A stretch of DNA of 64,000 nt from Psychrobacter fulvigenes (GTDB lineage: Bacteria > Pseudomonadota > Gammaproteobacteria > Pseudomonadales > Moraxellaceae), in contig NZ_CAJGZP010000001.1 of assembly GCF_904846155.1 (NCBI RefSeq), positions 1,860,001 through 1,924,000 on the forward strand. Reading direction: 5' to 3'. Under the pieces are notes generated by a model. That model made no database searches. It was not told where the DNA came from and was given only the letters and a program-made list of their open reading frames with translations. Below are positions 19,905 through 28,764 of the stretch, piece after piece. The position numbers and the translations under genes were made by a program. The first letter of the stretch is position 1, and the number at the start of each line of letters is the position of its first letter.

Positions 19905-20084
19905 ATTATATCACTTAGAGGGCTGCTGATTACGTATTCATCCCACTACTTTAGAAGTAGGTGAGTTCTGCGCTGAAATGTTAAACACTCAAGCGTTGCT
20001 ATATCAACATTGTTTTGATTATTATGATATACATTGACTCAAGTCCATTAGGCTGCTTAAATGGCTCATCCCTAGGAGAATAAT

Positions 20085-20315
20085 ATGACTGAAGAAAACA
20101 CACCAGAAGAAAAACGTAAGATCGTCAATAAGTTTTTGGCAAAGCTTACCAAGGAAGAACCGCAAATGTATTATGCAACGACATCAGAGATCTCTCGTAG
20201 CATTCATACGATAATAAAAGAACACACCAATCGTTTGTCAGTAGAAGAGCAAGCACTCGTTAAAAATATTTCTATTGAAGAAATAGAAGCCTTGTTAGGC
20301 TTTCATTCTCGATAG
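20085..20315 (+). CDS. uncharacterised 76-aa acidic/basic helical protein
   Basis: No family recognised. The protein is hydrophilic and helical (MTEENTPEEKRKIVNKFLAKLTKEEPQ near the start; LSVEEQALVKNISIEEIEALLGF at the end), without signal peptide or membrane segment. A good ribosome site (CCTAGGAGAATAAT) precedes the ATG, which supports translation. Its terminator hairpin, about 40 bp downstream, has been split by an IS4 element. Confidence 0.65.
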   Translation: MTEENTPEEKRKIVNKFLAKLTKEEPQMYYATTSEISRSIHTIIKEHTNRLSVEEQALVKNISIEEIEALLGFHSR

Positions 20316-20406
20316 GACAGTTTTAGACAGCTCAATTAATACTCACACAAAAGGCCGCCATAAAAGTTAATGCCAGTCAGTTAAGGCAAAAACTCAATAA
20401 AAGTAA

Positions 20407-20443
20407 TAAAATAGCCCATCTAATAAGTAGATGGGCTATTTTA
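20407..20443 (+). promoter_or_regulatory. 16-bp stem hairpin before the IS4 transposase start
   Basis: TAAAATAGCCCATCTA and its exact reverse complement flank a five-base loop and end three bases before the ATG at 20446. Such a stem would stop or silence transcripts that read in from outside, a known way for insertion sequences to limit transposase; that role here is inferred. Confidence 0.75.
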
Positions 20444-20445
20444 CT

Positions 20446-21747
20446 ATGAGACTACAAGACGCTATTAATGAGACGCATAAAAGGATTCCAGACACCCTAG
20501 AACAATTTAGTGAATTAATAGACCCTGAGTGGATACAGCAAGCTTTAGAGTATACCGGCAAAGCGAGCATTAGAAGGCGTAAGCTACCTGCTGAACATGT
20601 CGTTTGGCTAGTCATAGGTACCGCCTTATATAGAAACCGTTCCATCTGGTATATCACAGAGCAGATGCGGCTTAATATAGACTCACAGGCCTGTGTACCC
20701 AGTGCAGTCGTACAAGCAAGACAACGCCTCGGGCATGAGCCTCTAAAGCAGCTATTTCATCAACTAAGTGCTCACTACCAAACAGAATCACGAGCCCAGC
20801 AGCAAGACTTTATGGGACTTAGCGTCCAAGCTGTAGACGGTGTCGTATACTCACTACCCTATACTGATGAGAACCTTCAGCACTTTAGTTCAAGCAAAGG
20901 CAGAACTAAAGAGGCGCCCTATCCCCAAATGCGTTCGGTATGCCTGATCAATACTGACACGCATGAGATCATTGACACAACCCTTGGAGATATGGGTCAA
21001 GGAGAGATCACATTAGCCCGTCAGCTAAATATTCAAGACAACAGCATTACGCTCTTTGATAGAGCCTATTTCTCAGCAGACCTACTGATTAGTTGGCAAC
21101 AAACCCATCCAAACAGTCACTGGCTCATGCGGGCTAAAGATAATCTGCGTTACACTGTGATTGAAACCTTTAGTGAAGGGGACTACTTGATACAAATGCC
21201 GGTTTCTCCCCAAGCTCAAAAGAAAAATCCAAACCTACCCGATACTTGGCAAGCTCGATTAATTGAGTGTCGTTATGAGGGTAAGATAAGACGATACATC
21301 ACCTCTTTAATAGATGATAAACGCTTTACTAAGGATAAAGTGGCACAGCTGTACTTGCAGCGCTGGGAGATCGAGATGGCTTTTAGGGAAATTAAGTCTG
21401 ATCTACAGCAGGGGCTGTTGTTAAGAAGTAAGCTGCCACAGCTTGTGTTACAAGAGTTCTGGGGGCTTATGATTGCTTATAATCTGATAAGACGTTTGAT
21501 GCGATATATGGCAGTTAGAGCTAAGGTTAGCCCTCTACGAATTAGCTTTCATATGGTGTCTATTACGATTGTTGATCTTTTACGGTTTGCGCCTTTACAG
21601 GCTGCAGGACTCTTCCCTAAGTTGTTAGATGCAGTTTTAGAGGAAGGAAAATTGTTTGTCATTCCTGAACGCAGAAAGCGATCTTGCCCGAGGGTGGTTA
21701 AGGGTAAACCACAAAAATATCCCAAAAAAAATACCAGTCAGCCTTAA
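20446..21747 (+). CDS. IS4-family transposase
   Basis: 433 aa from the ATG at 20446; an upstream ATG at 20431 lies in the hairpin arm and is less likely. DDE residues: AVDGVVYSLPYTDEN (Asp), FDRAYFSADLL (Asp), and the YREK-like signature in YLQRWEIEMAFREIKSDLQQG (Glu with R and K). The coding frame is undamaged, and with perfect ends and target duplication the element looks recent and possibly active. Confidence 0.92.
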   Translation: MRLQDAINETHKRIPDTLEQFSELIDPEWIQQALEYTGKASIRRRKLPAEHVVWLVIGTALYRNRSIWYITEQMRLNIDSQACVPSAVVQARQRLGHEPLKQLFHQLSAHYQTESRAQQQDFMGLSVQAVDGVVYSLPYTDENLQHFSSSKGRTKEAPYPQMRSVCLINTDTHEIIDTTLGDMGQGEITLARQLNIQDNSITLFDRAYFSADLLISWQQTHPNSHWLMRAKDNLRYTVIETFSEGDYLIQMPVSPQAQKKNPNLPDTWQARLIECRYEGKIRRYITSLIDDKRFTKDKVAQLYLQRWEIEMAFREIKSDLQQGLLLRSKLPQLVLQEFWGLMIAYNLIRRLMRYMAVRAKVSPLRISFHMVSITIVDLLRFAPLQAAGLFPKLLDAVLEEGKLFVIPERRKRSCPRVVKGKPQKYPKKNTSQP

Positions 21748-21861
21748 CTGACTGGCATTAGCCATAAAAGTGGTCTTTTTTTATGAGCATGTCTAGCAAC
21801 TTTAAATACACTTTGCATAAAAACTTGAATAAAAATTATAGCGTGTCAAAACCTAACTTGA

Positions 21862-21876
21862 TAGACGACTGGTCTA
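21862..21876. promoter_or_regulatory. NemR-type operator upstream of the repressor gene
   Basis: TAGAC-N5-GTCTA. The same pattern recurs at 22880. Position about 100 bp before the repressor ATG fits autoregulation. Confidence 0.75.
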
Positions 21877-21973
21877 ATGGTACTATGCATTATAGTGTTC
21901 AACGATGACTTACACCTTATTTATTAAAATAACTATAATAATCAAACATTGTTCCAAGGAGAACTTGACTGTT

Positions 21974-22600
21974 ATGTCTAAAACTACAGCTTCATCAAGT
22001 AGCGAACCTTTAAGTACCACGCCAACAGACACAAAGGCACATCTACTAGCGATAGGTTACCAACTGATTGCGCAGAAGGGCTTCACTGCTGTCGGTATCA
22101 AGCAGATACTAGACACGGCAGGCGTCCCTAAAGGTTCTTTCTATCATTACTTTGCTTCAAAAGAAGCGTTTGGTGAAGCTATTATCAATCATTACTTTAC
22201 CAAGTATAAGAATCGCCTTGAGACTATTGGCGCACAAGATATTAGCGCGCAGCAAAAGCTTTATGACTATTTTCAAAGCTGGTATGACACTCAACAAAAC
22301 GGCTGTGATCACGAAAAATGCTTGGTCGTTAAGCTTAGTGCTGAGGTTGCCGATATGTCAGAGCCCATGCGTAAAGTACTCTATGCGGGTTACCAACAAA
22401 CTATCAGTTGGCTTGCCGAACAAATCAAAGCTGGCTGGGCAGATAACTCTGTACCGCAACTCGATAATATCGCTGCAGAAAGTGTGGCGAAGCGTTGGTA
22501 CTTTGCATGGCTTGGTGCCAGCTTGATTGCTAAAATTAGTCAAACCAATACACCACTTGCCGAAGTATGGCAGATGACCACCACAGAGATGGGCCGCTAA
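21974..22600 (+). CDS. nemR: TetR-family electrophile-responsive repressor (NemR-like)
   Basis: 208 aa from the ATG at 21974, behind AAGGAGAACTTG; a longer frame from 21905 lacks a ribosome site. The helix-turn-helix is GFTAVGIKQILDTAGVPKGSFYHYFASKEAF at about residues 36-66. Cysteines in QNGCDHEKCLVVKL lie near where E. coli NemR has its redox-sensing cysteine, which reacts with quinones, aldehydes and bleach. The identical operator motif in front of this gene and of the dehydrogenase gene downstream points to control of the following cluster. The assignment to NemR rests on the motif and context. Confidence 0.8.
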   Translation: MSKTTASSSSEPLSTTPTDTKAHLLAIGYQLIAQKGFTAVGIKQILDTAGVPKGSFYHYFASKEAFGEAIINHYFTKYKNRLETIGAQDISAQQKLYDYFQSWYDTQQNGCDHEKCLVVKLSAEVADMSEPMRKVLYAGYQQTISWLAEQIKAGWADNSVPQLDNIAAESVAKRWYFAWLGASLIAKISQTNTPLAEVWQMTTTEMGR

Positions 22601-22879
22601 TAGCGGCTCTTTGCTCTATACCTAGCTCTTTTCTACACTTAACCTCAATTTTGTAAAAGTATTTTTAAGATTTACTATCTTTTGATAGTTTTCTTTATTT
22701 GTCTCCGGTCACCTAACTCTAGTTCTAACTAAGCCACTCTCAAAATAATCTAAGTAGCGCTTAACAGCATATGTGCTACTAGGTTCGCACCCTAAGTTCT
22801 GCGCGAAGATTTTCGCCTTCTCATTTTTATAATCAGTTTCACATAAATTATAAATATACGAGAGTTTTGTAAATAGCAC

Positions 22880-22894
22880 TAGACGACCGGTCTA
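22880..22894 (+). promoter_or_regulatory. NemR-type operator upstream of the dehydrogenase cluster
   Basis: TAGAC-N5-GTCTA, 105 bp before the dehydrogenase ATG. The rest of the 398-bp gap 22601-22998 is AT-rich leader with no gene that I can support. Confidence 0.75.
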
Positions 22895-22998
22895 ATTACT
22901 GTACAATGCCCACATACACAAAAACGAACTGGATAATTTTCCAATTCGCTTTTGCAAACTATACGCACAATCCATACCCAATTAATTTCAGGAATCTT

Positions 22999-24216
22999 AT
23001 GAAGAACTTTCAATATTACAATCCAGTACGTATCGTCTTCGGTGAAGGTCAAATCGAAAAATTATCAAATCTAGTGCCTAACGATGCAAAAGTACTTATT
23101 ACTTATGGTGGCGGTTCGGCTGAACGCACAGGTACTCTAGACGAAGTCAGAAAAGCATTATCAGCAAGTGGAAATCGCGAAGTCTTTGAGTTTGGCGGCA
23201 TCGAGCCAAACCCAGAATTTAATACTCTGCTTAAAGCAGCTGATATGGTTAATGAGCATAACATTGACTTTCTATTAGCGGTTGGCGGTGGTTCAGTTAT
23301 TGATGGCAGTAAGTTTGTCGCGCTCGTGTCTTCACTTAACGAAGACGACAGCACTGTCTCACGTGAGAAAGCATGGGATGCACTGCTTAGTGGTTGTGCA
23401 AACATTGATAATGCCATCGATTTAGGGGTGGTACTCACTATTCCAGCGACTGGTTCTGAGATGAATAATGGCGGTGTCGTCAACCATAGCGAACGTCAAG
23501 CCAAACTCCCTTTTCGTAGTCCACTGGTCTTCCCTAAGTTCTCAATTCTAGATCCTACTAAGACGCTAACCTTGCCTGAACGTCAGGTAATGAATGGGGT
23601 TGCGGATGCCTTTGTACACGTCATGGAACAATACCTGACTTATCCAGTCAATGCAAAAGTGCAAGATACCTTTGCTGAAAGTTTACTGAAGATTTTGATT
23701 GAAGAAGGTGCAGCGGTCAAAGCAGATCCAGATAATCTAGAAACACGTCAGAACATTATGTGGAGCGCAACGATGGCACTTAACGGCTTAATTGGCTCGG
23801 GCGTGCCGCAAGATTGGACAACACACATGATCGGCCATGAATTAACGTCATTACATAGCATTGATCATGCTCGCACTTTAACCATATTATTACCCTCAGT
23901 TATGCGTGAGCTGAAAGACAGCAAAAAAGACAAGTTACTTCAATATGCCCGTAACGTTTGGGCTCTCGATAGCAATACTGATACAAAACAAGACGACGAC
24001 AGCATCATCGAGACTGCTATCGTATATACTGAGAACTTCTTCCGTAGCCTTGGCCTACCAGTTAGCTTAGCAGATGCTGAATTAGATGAGTCAGCGATTG
24101 ACCCAATTATCAAGCAGCTTGAAGCGCATAACATGGTAAAACTGGGCGAACACGGTAACAATGACTTAGAAATATCACGTCTTATCTTAGAGCGTTCGTT
24201 AACCAGTGTGGCTTAA
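22999..24216 (+). CDS. iron-containing alcohol dehydrogenase, YqhD-like aldehyde reductase
   Basis: 405 aa from the ATG at 22999 (ribosome site CAGGAATCTT); an earlier ATG at 22906 would add 31 unlike residues. The start MKNFQYYNPVRIVFGEGQIEKL is the hallmark of YqhD/BDH-type enzymes. The nucleotide motif LLAVGGGSVIDGSKF lies near residue 95. Metal ligands appear in GVADAFVHVMEQ (Asp, His) and MIGHELTSLHSIDHARTL (two His). These NADPH enzymes reduce toxic aldehydes such as those from lipid peroxidation. It is the first gene under the second NemR-type operator. Confidence 0.92.
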   Translation: MKNFQYYNPVRIVFGEGQIEKLSNLVPNDAKVLITYGGGSAERTGTLDEVRKALSASGNREVFEFGGIEPNPEFNTLLKAADMVNEHNIDFLLAVGGGSVIDGSKFVALVSSLNEDDSTVSREKAWDALLSGCANIDNAIDLGVVLTIPATGSEMNNGGVVNHSERQAKLPFRSPLVFPKFSILDPTKTLTLPERQVMNGVADAFVHVMEQYLTYPVNAKVQDTFAESLLKILIEEGAAVKADPDNLETRQNIMWSATMALNGLIGSGVPQDWTTHMIGHELTSLHSIDHARTLTILLPSVMRELKDSKKDKLLQYARNVWALDSNTDTKQDDDSIIETAIVYTENFFRSLGLPVSLADAELDESAIDPIIKQLEAHNMVKLGEHGNNDLEISRLILERSLTSVA

Positions 24217-24419
24217 CAGTCGTAGAGTCTTTTAGAAGCTGTAATCTGAGAATATAAGCCAATAAAAATAATAACTTTATATAAAACAGCAGCTTTGCGT
24301 ATTTTTTTATTATTAGTAGCCATTCACTGTTGAGTGGCCGCTAACTTTAAAACCTATACTCTAAAACCAAACCTATACTTTAAAACTATAAACCAATAAA
24401 TAAAATAAGGATTATTAAA

Positions 24420-25469
24420 ATGAGCTTTAATAAACAACAAAACCAAGAAACAAACCGTCAAATTAAACTGGCAAGCCGCCCTCATGGTGAACCGAAAGCT
24501 GAAAACTTTGACATGACCACCAGCGATATCCCAACGCCAAATGGCAATGAGATGCTGCTACGTACCGTCTATTTATCATTAGACCCGTATATGCGCGGAC
24601 GTATGAGCGATGCAAAAAGCTATGCTGACCCACTAGAAGTTGGTGATGTAATGATGGGCGCAACGGTTGCTCAAGTCGTTGAATCTAACCTTGATAAATT
24701 TGCCGTCGGTGATTTGGTTGTATCAAATTCAGGTTGGCAAGACTATAGCGTCAGTGATGGCGAAGGCGTGCTGAAACTAGATAAAGATATGCCAAACCCC
24801 TCTTATGGTTTAGGCGTATTGGGTATGCCCGGCTTTACTGGTTATATGGGTTTGACTGATATCGGTAAACCACAAAAAGGTGAGACGCTGGTCGTCGCTG
24901 CTGCAACCGGCCCTGTTGGCGCAACCGTTGGTCAAGTTGGTAATCAATATGGCGTACGCACCGTTGGTATCGCAGGCGGTAAAGAGAAATGTGACTTTGC
25001 AGTGAATGAGCTTGGCTTTGATGTCTGTATTGACCATAAAGCCGATGATTTCGCTGAACAATTAAAAGCCGCTTGCCCAGATGGTATCGATATCTATTAC
25101 GAAAACGTCGGCGGTAAAGTATTTGACGCAGTGATACCATTACTAAATGCTCATGCACGTATCCCAGTATGTGGTCTGGTCTCACAATACAACGCCACTG
25201 AACTGCCTGATGGCAAAGATCGTTTAGGTATGCTAATGGGTCAAGTATTGGCCAACCGTCTAACCATCAAAGGCTTTATCATCTTTGAAGAGTATGGTGA
25301 TCATTTTCCAGAGTTCCTCAAAACCATGAGCAAATGGGTTGAGTCAGGTGCTGTGAAGACTAAAGAATCTATCGCTGAAGGCTTAGACGATGCACCAAAT
25401 GCTTTCGTTCGTATGCTAAATGGCGATAACTTCGGTAAAACAGTGGTTAAAGTGGCTGACGTTAAATAA
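24420..25469 (+). CDS. NADP-dependent oxidoreductase, MDR superfamily (CurA/leukotriene B4 reductase type)
   Basis: 349 aa, full length for the curcumin-reductase/alkenal-reductase group of zinc-free medium-chain reductases. Signatures: YLSLDPYMRGRMSDAKSY (near residue 45), GMPGFTGYMGLTDIG, the coenzyme motif VVAAATGPVGATVGQ (about 157-171) and IYYENVGGKVFDAV. These enzymes reduce the double bond of alpha,beta-unsaturated ketones and aldehydes. It lies 200 bp after the dehydrogenase and fits electrophile detoxification. Confidence 0.92.
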   Translation: MSFNKQQNQETNRQIKLASRPHGEPKAENFDMTTSDIPTPNGNEMLLRTVYLSLDPYMRGRMSDAKSYADPLEVGDVMMGATVAQVVESNLDKFAVGDLVVSNSGWQDYSVSDGEGVLKLDKDMPNPSYGLGVLGMPGFTGYMGLTDIGKPQKGETLVVAAATGPVGATVGQVGNQYGVRTVGIAGGKEKCDFAVNELGFDVCIDHKADDFAEQLKAACPDGIDIYYENVGGKVFDAVIPLLNAHARIPVCGLVSQYNATELPDGKDRLGMLMGQVLANRLTIKGFIIFEEYGDHFPEFLKTMSKWVESGAVKTKESIAEGLDDAPNAFVRMLNGDNFGKTVVKVADVK

Positions 25470-25643
25470 CGACTTAACAACACAACTGGTTAAGACAACT
25501 ACTGAAAGTGACACACTAACCATGAATACTATTGGCAGTCATCATTAATGACGATATTAAGTTAATTTAGTACGAACAATTAGCTCAGTACGAATAGTTA
25601 AAAATGACTGCTAACCATCAATCATTTAAAAATAATATTAACA

Positions 25644-26623
25644 ACCCCACTCTCAACTTCGAAAGTGATTGAAAAAATAAGAGCACCTCACTAATCTATT
25701 GTTTTCGACCAAGAATACAATGGAGTCATGAGATGCCCATAGACGAATTTATCATCAATATCTATTTAATGGTAGAGCAATATTACAAAATAGTCGTCAC
25801 CAAACCCTTGCGAAGTGCAGGTTACGCGCCAAAGCTAAGTGATCCTGAGGTTATTTGCATGGAGATGGTCGGTGAATTTTTACACCTTGATCAAGACAAA
25901 CAAATTTGGCAATACTTTACCCAGCATTGGCAAGACTGGTTTCCAGCCATCGGCTCATACCCTAACTTCGCAAAGCACTGCGCCAATCTGTGGCAAGTCA
26001 AACAGCAGATACAAGATAAAGTCAGTGAACTTGAGGGCCGTGACAACATTCATTTTATGGATGGTTTTCCGATACCCGTCTGTCATTATGGACGCGCTTA
26101 TCGGCATAAAAACTATCAAGACTTAGCGGCTTTTAGCTACTGTGCGGCTAAGCAAGAGAGGTACTATGGCTTTGAAGGACATTTGCTTGTTAACTTATCG
26201 GGCATGATTAAAGGCTTTACCTTTGCTCCTGCCAATGTTGATGAAAGAGCGGTTGCCCCAGAAATCACCACTCATATTCATGGGCTACTTGGCGCTGATA
26301 AAGGGTATATCAGCCCTAGTCTGACATCGTACTACGACGCTCAAGGCGTGGATTTACAAACGCCACTCAGAGCCAACATGAAAGAGGATAGACCCAAACC
26401 TGTGGTAAGACGGCTGATGAAAGCCCGCCGTATCGTTGAAACAGTCATTGGTCAGTTATCAGAACGATTTAATATACAAAAGGTACGAGCAAGAGATTTA
26501 TGGCATTTGTCTCATCGATTGATTCGTAAGATTCTGTCGCATAATCTGTGCTTTGTACTCAATAAAAAACTTGGTAACCCGCCTCTTCAGTTTGATTTGC
26601 TTATTTCAAGTTGAGAGTGGGGT
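25644..26623 (+). mobile_element. IS982-family insertion sequence, complete
   Basis: Ends ACCCCACTCTCAACTT and its reverse complement are perfect over 16 bp. A 7-bp target duplication ATTAACA is at 25637-25643 and 26624-26630. At 980 bp it is the usual size. It sits between the CurA-like gene and the DJ-1-like gene, 23 bp upstream of the latter's ATG, so it cuts transcription of the cluster's second half. Confidence 0.95.
25733..26614 (+). CDS. IS982-family transposase
   Basis: 293 aa and uninterrupted. The start VEQYYKIVVTKPLRSAGYAPKLSDPEVI is typical, followed by the DDE positions in IHFMDGFPIPVCHY, LLGADKGYISPSL and RRIVETVIGQLSERFNIQKV. The frame fills the element and ends just before the right inverted repeat. 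Confidence 0.93.
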   Translation: MPIDEFIINIYLMVEQYYKIVVTKPLRSAGYAPKLSDPEVICMEMVGEFLHLDQDKQIWQYFTQHWQDWFPAIGSYPNFAKHCANLWQVKQQIQDKVSELEGRDNIHFMDGFPIPVCHYGRAYRHKNYQDLAAFSYCAAKQERYYGFEGHLLVNLSGMIKGFTFAPANVDERAVAPEITTHIHGLLGADKGYISPSLTSYYDAQGVDLQTPLRANMKEDRPKPVVRRLMKARRIVETVIGQLSERFNIQKVRARDLWHLSHRLIRKILSHNLCFVLNKKLGNPPLQFDLLISS

Positions 26624-26646
26624 ATTAACAATAAATAAGGACAATT

Positions 26647-27324
26647 ATGAATATTTTAATGGTACTAACCTCACACGATAAATTGGGCGATACTGGTAAA
26701 AAAACTGGCTTTTGGCTAGAAGAATTCGCGGCACCTTACTATGCGTTTTTGGATGCTGGTGTCAATGTAACTCTCGCCTCTCCTGCTGGCGGTCAGCCAC
26801 CTCTTGACCCTAGTAGCGATACTGAAGACGCGCAAACAAAAGATACTAAGCGTTTTAAAGAAGACAGCGATGCGCAAAAGCATCTTGCCAACACCAAAAA
26901 GCTTGCTAATATGAAAGCGGAAGACTTTGATTCAGTATTCTACCCTGGTGGCCATGGTCCTTTATGGGATTTGGCCGTTGATGAAAACTCAATCAATTTG
27001 ATTGAAACCTTTGTCAAGCAAGATAAGCCTGTTGCTTTTGTTTGTCACTCTCCTGCCGCCCTTAAAAATGTCAAGATCGATGGCGAGTACTTAGTAAAAG
27101 GTAAGACCGTTACTGGCTTTACTAACACTGAAGAAGAAGCAGTTGGCCTTACCGATGTCGTGCCATTCCTAGTGGAAGATGCGCTGATGGCCAATGGTGG
27201 CAACTATGAAAAAGCTGCTGATTGGGAATCGTTTGTGGTCGAAGATGGTTTATTGATTACGGGTCAAAATCCAGCCTCATCAGAAGCAGCAGCCAAGCGT
27301 TTGATTGCTAAGCTTAAAGGCTAA
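26647..27324 (+). CDS. DJ-1/PfpI family protein (Hsp31-like glyoxalase III/deglycase)
   Basis: 225 aa. The nucleophile elbow VAFVCHSPAALKNV holds the conserved cysteine near residue 138; the acidic partner lies in GFWLEEFAAPYYAF near residue 24, and FYPGGHGPLWDLA is typical of the Hsp31 branch. Members convert methylglyoxal to lactate or repair glycated molecules, so it fits the electrophile-defence theme. It has its own ribosome site (AAGGACAATT), but the IS982 copy directly upstream has probably cut it off from the operon promoter. Confidence 0.88.
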   Translation: MNILMVLTSHDKLGDTGKKTGFWLEEFAAPYYAFLDAGVNVTLASPAGGQPPLDPSSDTEDAQTKDTKRFKEDSDAQKHLANTKKLANMKAEDFDSVFYPGGHGPLWDLAVDENSINLIETFVKQDKPVAFVCHSPAALKNVKIDGEYLVKGKTVTGFTNTEEEAVGLTDVVPFLVEDALMANGGNYEKAADWESFVVEDGLLITGQNPASSEAAAKRLIAKLKG

Positions 27325-27676
27325 TGGCATTCGATTGATGAATAACACAACATACTAAGCAAAAAAGGCTAATATTATGATTCGTTTACATCATCTTAAT
27401 CAATCGCGCTCGCTACGTACGCTTTGGCTCTTAGAAGAGCTTGGCGAACCTTATGAGATTGTCAGCTATCAACGTGACGCCAAAACCAATTTGGCACCAG
27501 ACAGTCTCAAAGAAGTACACCCACTGGGTAAATCACCAGTTATCGAAATAGATGGGATGATGTACGCAGAATCAGGAGCGATCACCCAACTATTAATTGA
27601 ACGGGTAATCCCCCCAATAAATAAGAACACTTACAAATAGAGATTAACTGCTAAAATACACCAGCAGGAGAATCCT

Positions 27677-27943
27677 ATGAAAAAGACACGCTTTAGCGAC
27701 AACCAAATCGTCAACATCCTAAAACAAGCCGAACAAGGCGTCCCTATTACCGAGCTCTGCCGTGAGCATAACATCAGCCAAAGTACCTTCTACAACTGGC
27801 GATCTAAATATGGTGGTATGGACGCCACACTTATCAGCCGTCTTAAAGAGCTTGAAGTTGAAAATGCCCGCTTAAAGAAGATGTACGCTGATGAATGTCT
27901 TAAGTCCGACATCCTACAGGATGCCATGTCAAAAAAGTGGTAG
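27677..27943 (+). CDS. IS3-family transposase OrfA
   Basis: 88 aa. Helix-turn-helix ([35 protein letters not shown]) followed by a leucine-zipper-like segment [15 protein letters not shown]. It ends MSKKW with an A-AAA-AAG slippery heptamer just before the stop, typical for a -1 frameshift into orfB. Confidence 0.92.
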   Translation: MKKTRFSDNQIVNILKQAEQGVPITELCREHNISQSTFYNWRSKYGGMDATLISRLKELEVENARLKKMYADECLKSDILQDAMSKKW

Positions 27944-28764
27944 CGCCCCAAAGGCGCAAAGCGTTGGTTTGTCACTACATTGAAGATCGTGGTATTGGTA
28001 TCCGCAGAGCTTGTAGCATCTTTAACATCAGCGTCACCTGTTATTATCACAAGTCGGTGGTAACAGATGAGAACCAGCAAATAGCGGACTTACTTATCAA
28101 ACTGACTGATGAGAACAAGAACTGGGGCTTTGGCTTGTGCTTTTTAACCTTGCGTAATGTGCTAGGACTGCCGTACAACCATAAGCGGGTATATCGCATC
28201 TACTGCGAGCTTGAACTCAACCTTAGAATCAAACCTAAGCGTCGCATTAAACGTGCTAAACCAATACCATTAGCAGTACCTGATAGGATTAACCAAAGCT
28301 GGAGCATGGACTTTATGCACGACGGCTTAACTGATGGCCGCGGCTTTAGACTGTTCAATGTCATTGATGATTACAACCGTGAGGCACTCACCGTTGAAGT
28401 CGACTTCTCGCTACCGGCCGGGAGGGTCATACGCAGTCTTAATCAGCTTATTGAGTACCGAGGCAAACCTGTGCAGATAAGATGCGATAACGGCCCTGAA
28501 TACATCAGCAATGCGCTCAAAGACTGGGCTGAGCAGCAAGGCATCATCTTAAGCTATATTGAACCTGGCAATCCACAGCAAAATGCGTATGTAGAGCGCT
28601 TTAACAGAACCATGAGATATGATTGGTTAAATCAGGAGCTGTTTGATAATCTAGAGCAGGTACGCGCACAAGCAGAAAACTGGTTATACCATTATAATCA
28701 TAAGCGCCCAAACATGGGCAATGGCGGTTTTACACCGATACAGAAACTCAATCAGGCAGCTTAA
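27937..28764 (+). CDS. IS3-family transposase OrfB
   Basis: 275 aa, normally made as an OrfAB fusion by -1 frameshifting at the heptamer near 27930; the GTG shown merely opens the frame. It holds the IS3 integrase core: [16 protein letters not shown] (Asp), [11 protein letters not shown] (Asp) and [15 protein letters not shown] (Glu). The frame is intact, so the element may be active. Confidence 0.92.
   Translation: MVAPQRRKALVCHYIEDRGIGIRRACSIFNISVTCYYHKSVVTDENQQIADLLIKLTDENKNWGFGLCFLTLRNVLGLPYNHKRVYRIYCELELNLRIKPKRRIKRAKPIPLAVPDRINQSWSMDFMHDGLTDGRGFRLFNVIDDYNREALTVEVDFSLPAGRVIRSLNQLIEYRGKPVQIRCDNGPEYISNALKDWAEQQGIILSYIEPGNPQQNAYVERFNRTMRYDWLNQELFDNLEQVRAQAENWLYHYNHKRPNMGNGGFTPIQKLNQAA

Larger units (their letters stand above)
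18657..19983 (-). mobile_element. IS200/IS605-family element carrying tnpB only
   Basis: Right end at 18657 (ATGAACTACCCACTACC plus hairpin), left end at about 19983 (CGTATTCATCCCACTAC plus hairpin, closing at GTTAA). No tnpA lies inside. Boundaries are set by identity with the relic at 14220-14512: the two diverge just outside. On the minus strand the left flank of both reads GAGT.TTTAACATTT, suggesting that the target/TAM is TTTAA or close to it. Confidence 0.85.
20368..21760 (+). mobile_element. IS4-family insertion sequence, complete
   Basis: Terminal inverted repeats of 20 bp, TAATGCCAGTCAGTTAAGGC, are perfect. An 11-bp target duplication, GCCATAAAAGT, lies at 20357-20367 and 21761-21771, which fits IS4-family members with 10-12 bp duplications. 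When the element is removed the flanks rejoin as a hairpin (AAAAGGCCGCC ... GTGGTCTTTTTT), so it landed in the loop of a terminator. Confidence 0.95.
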
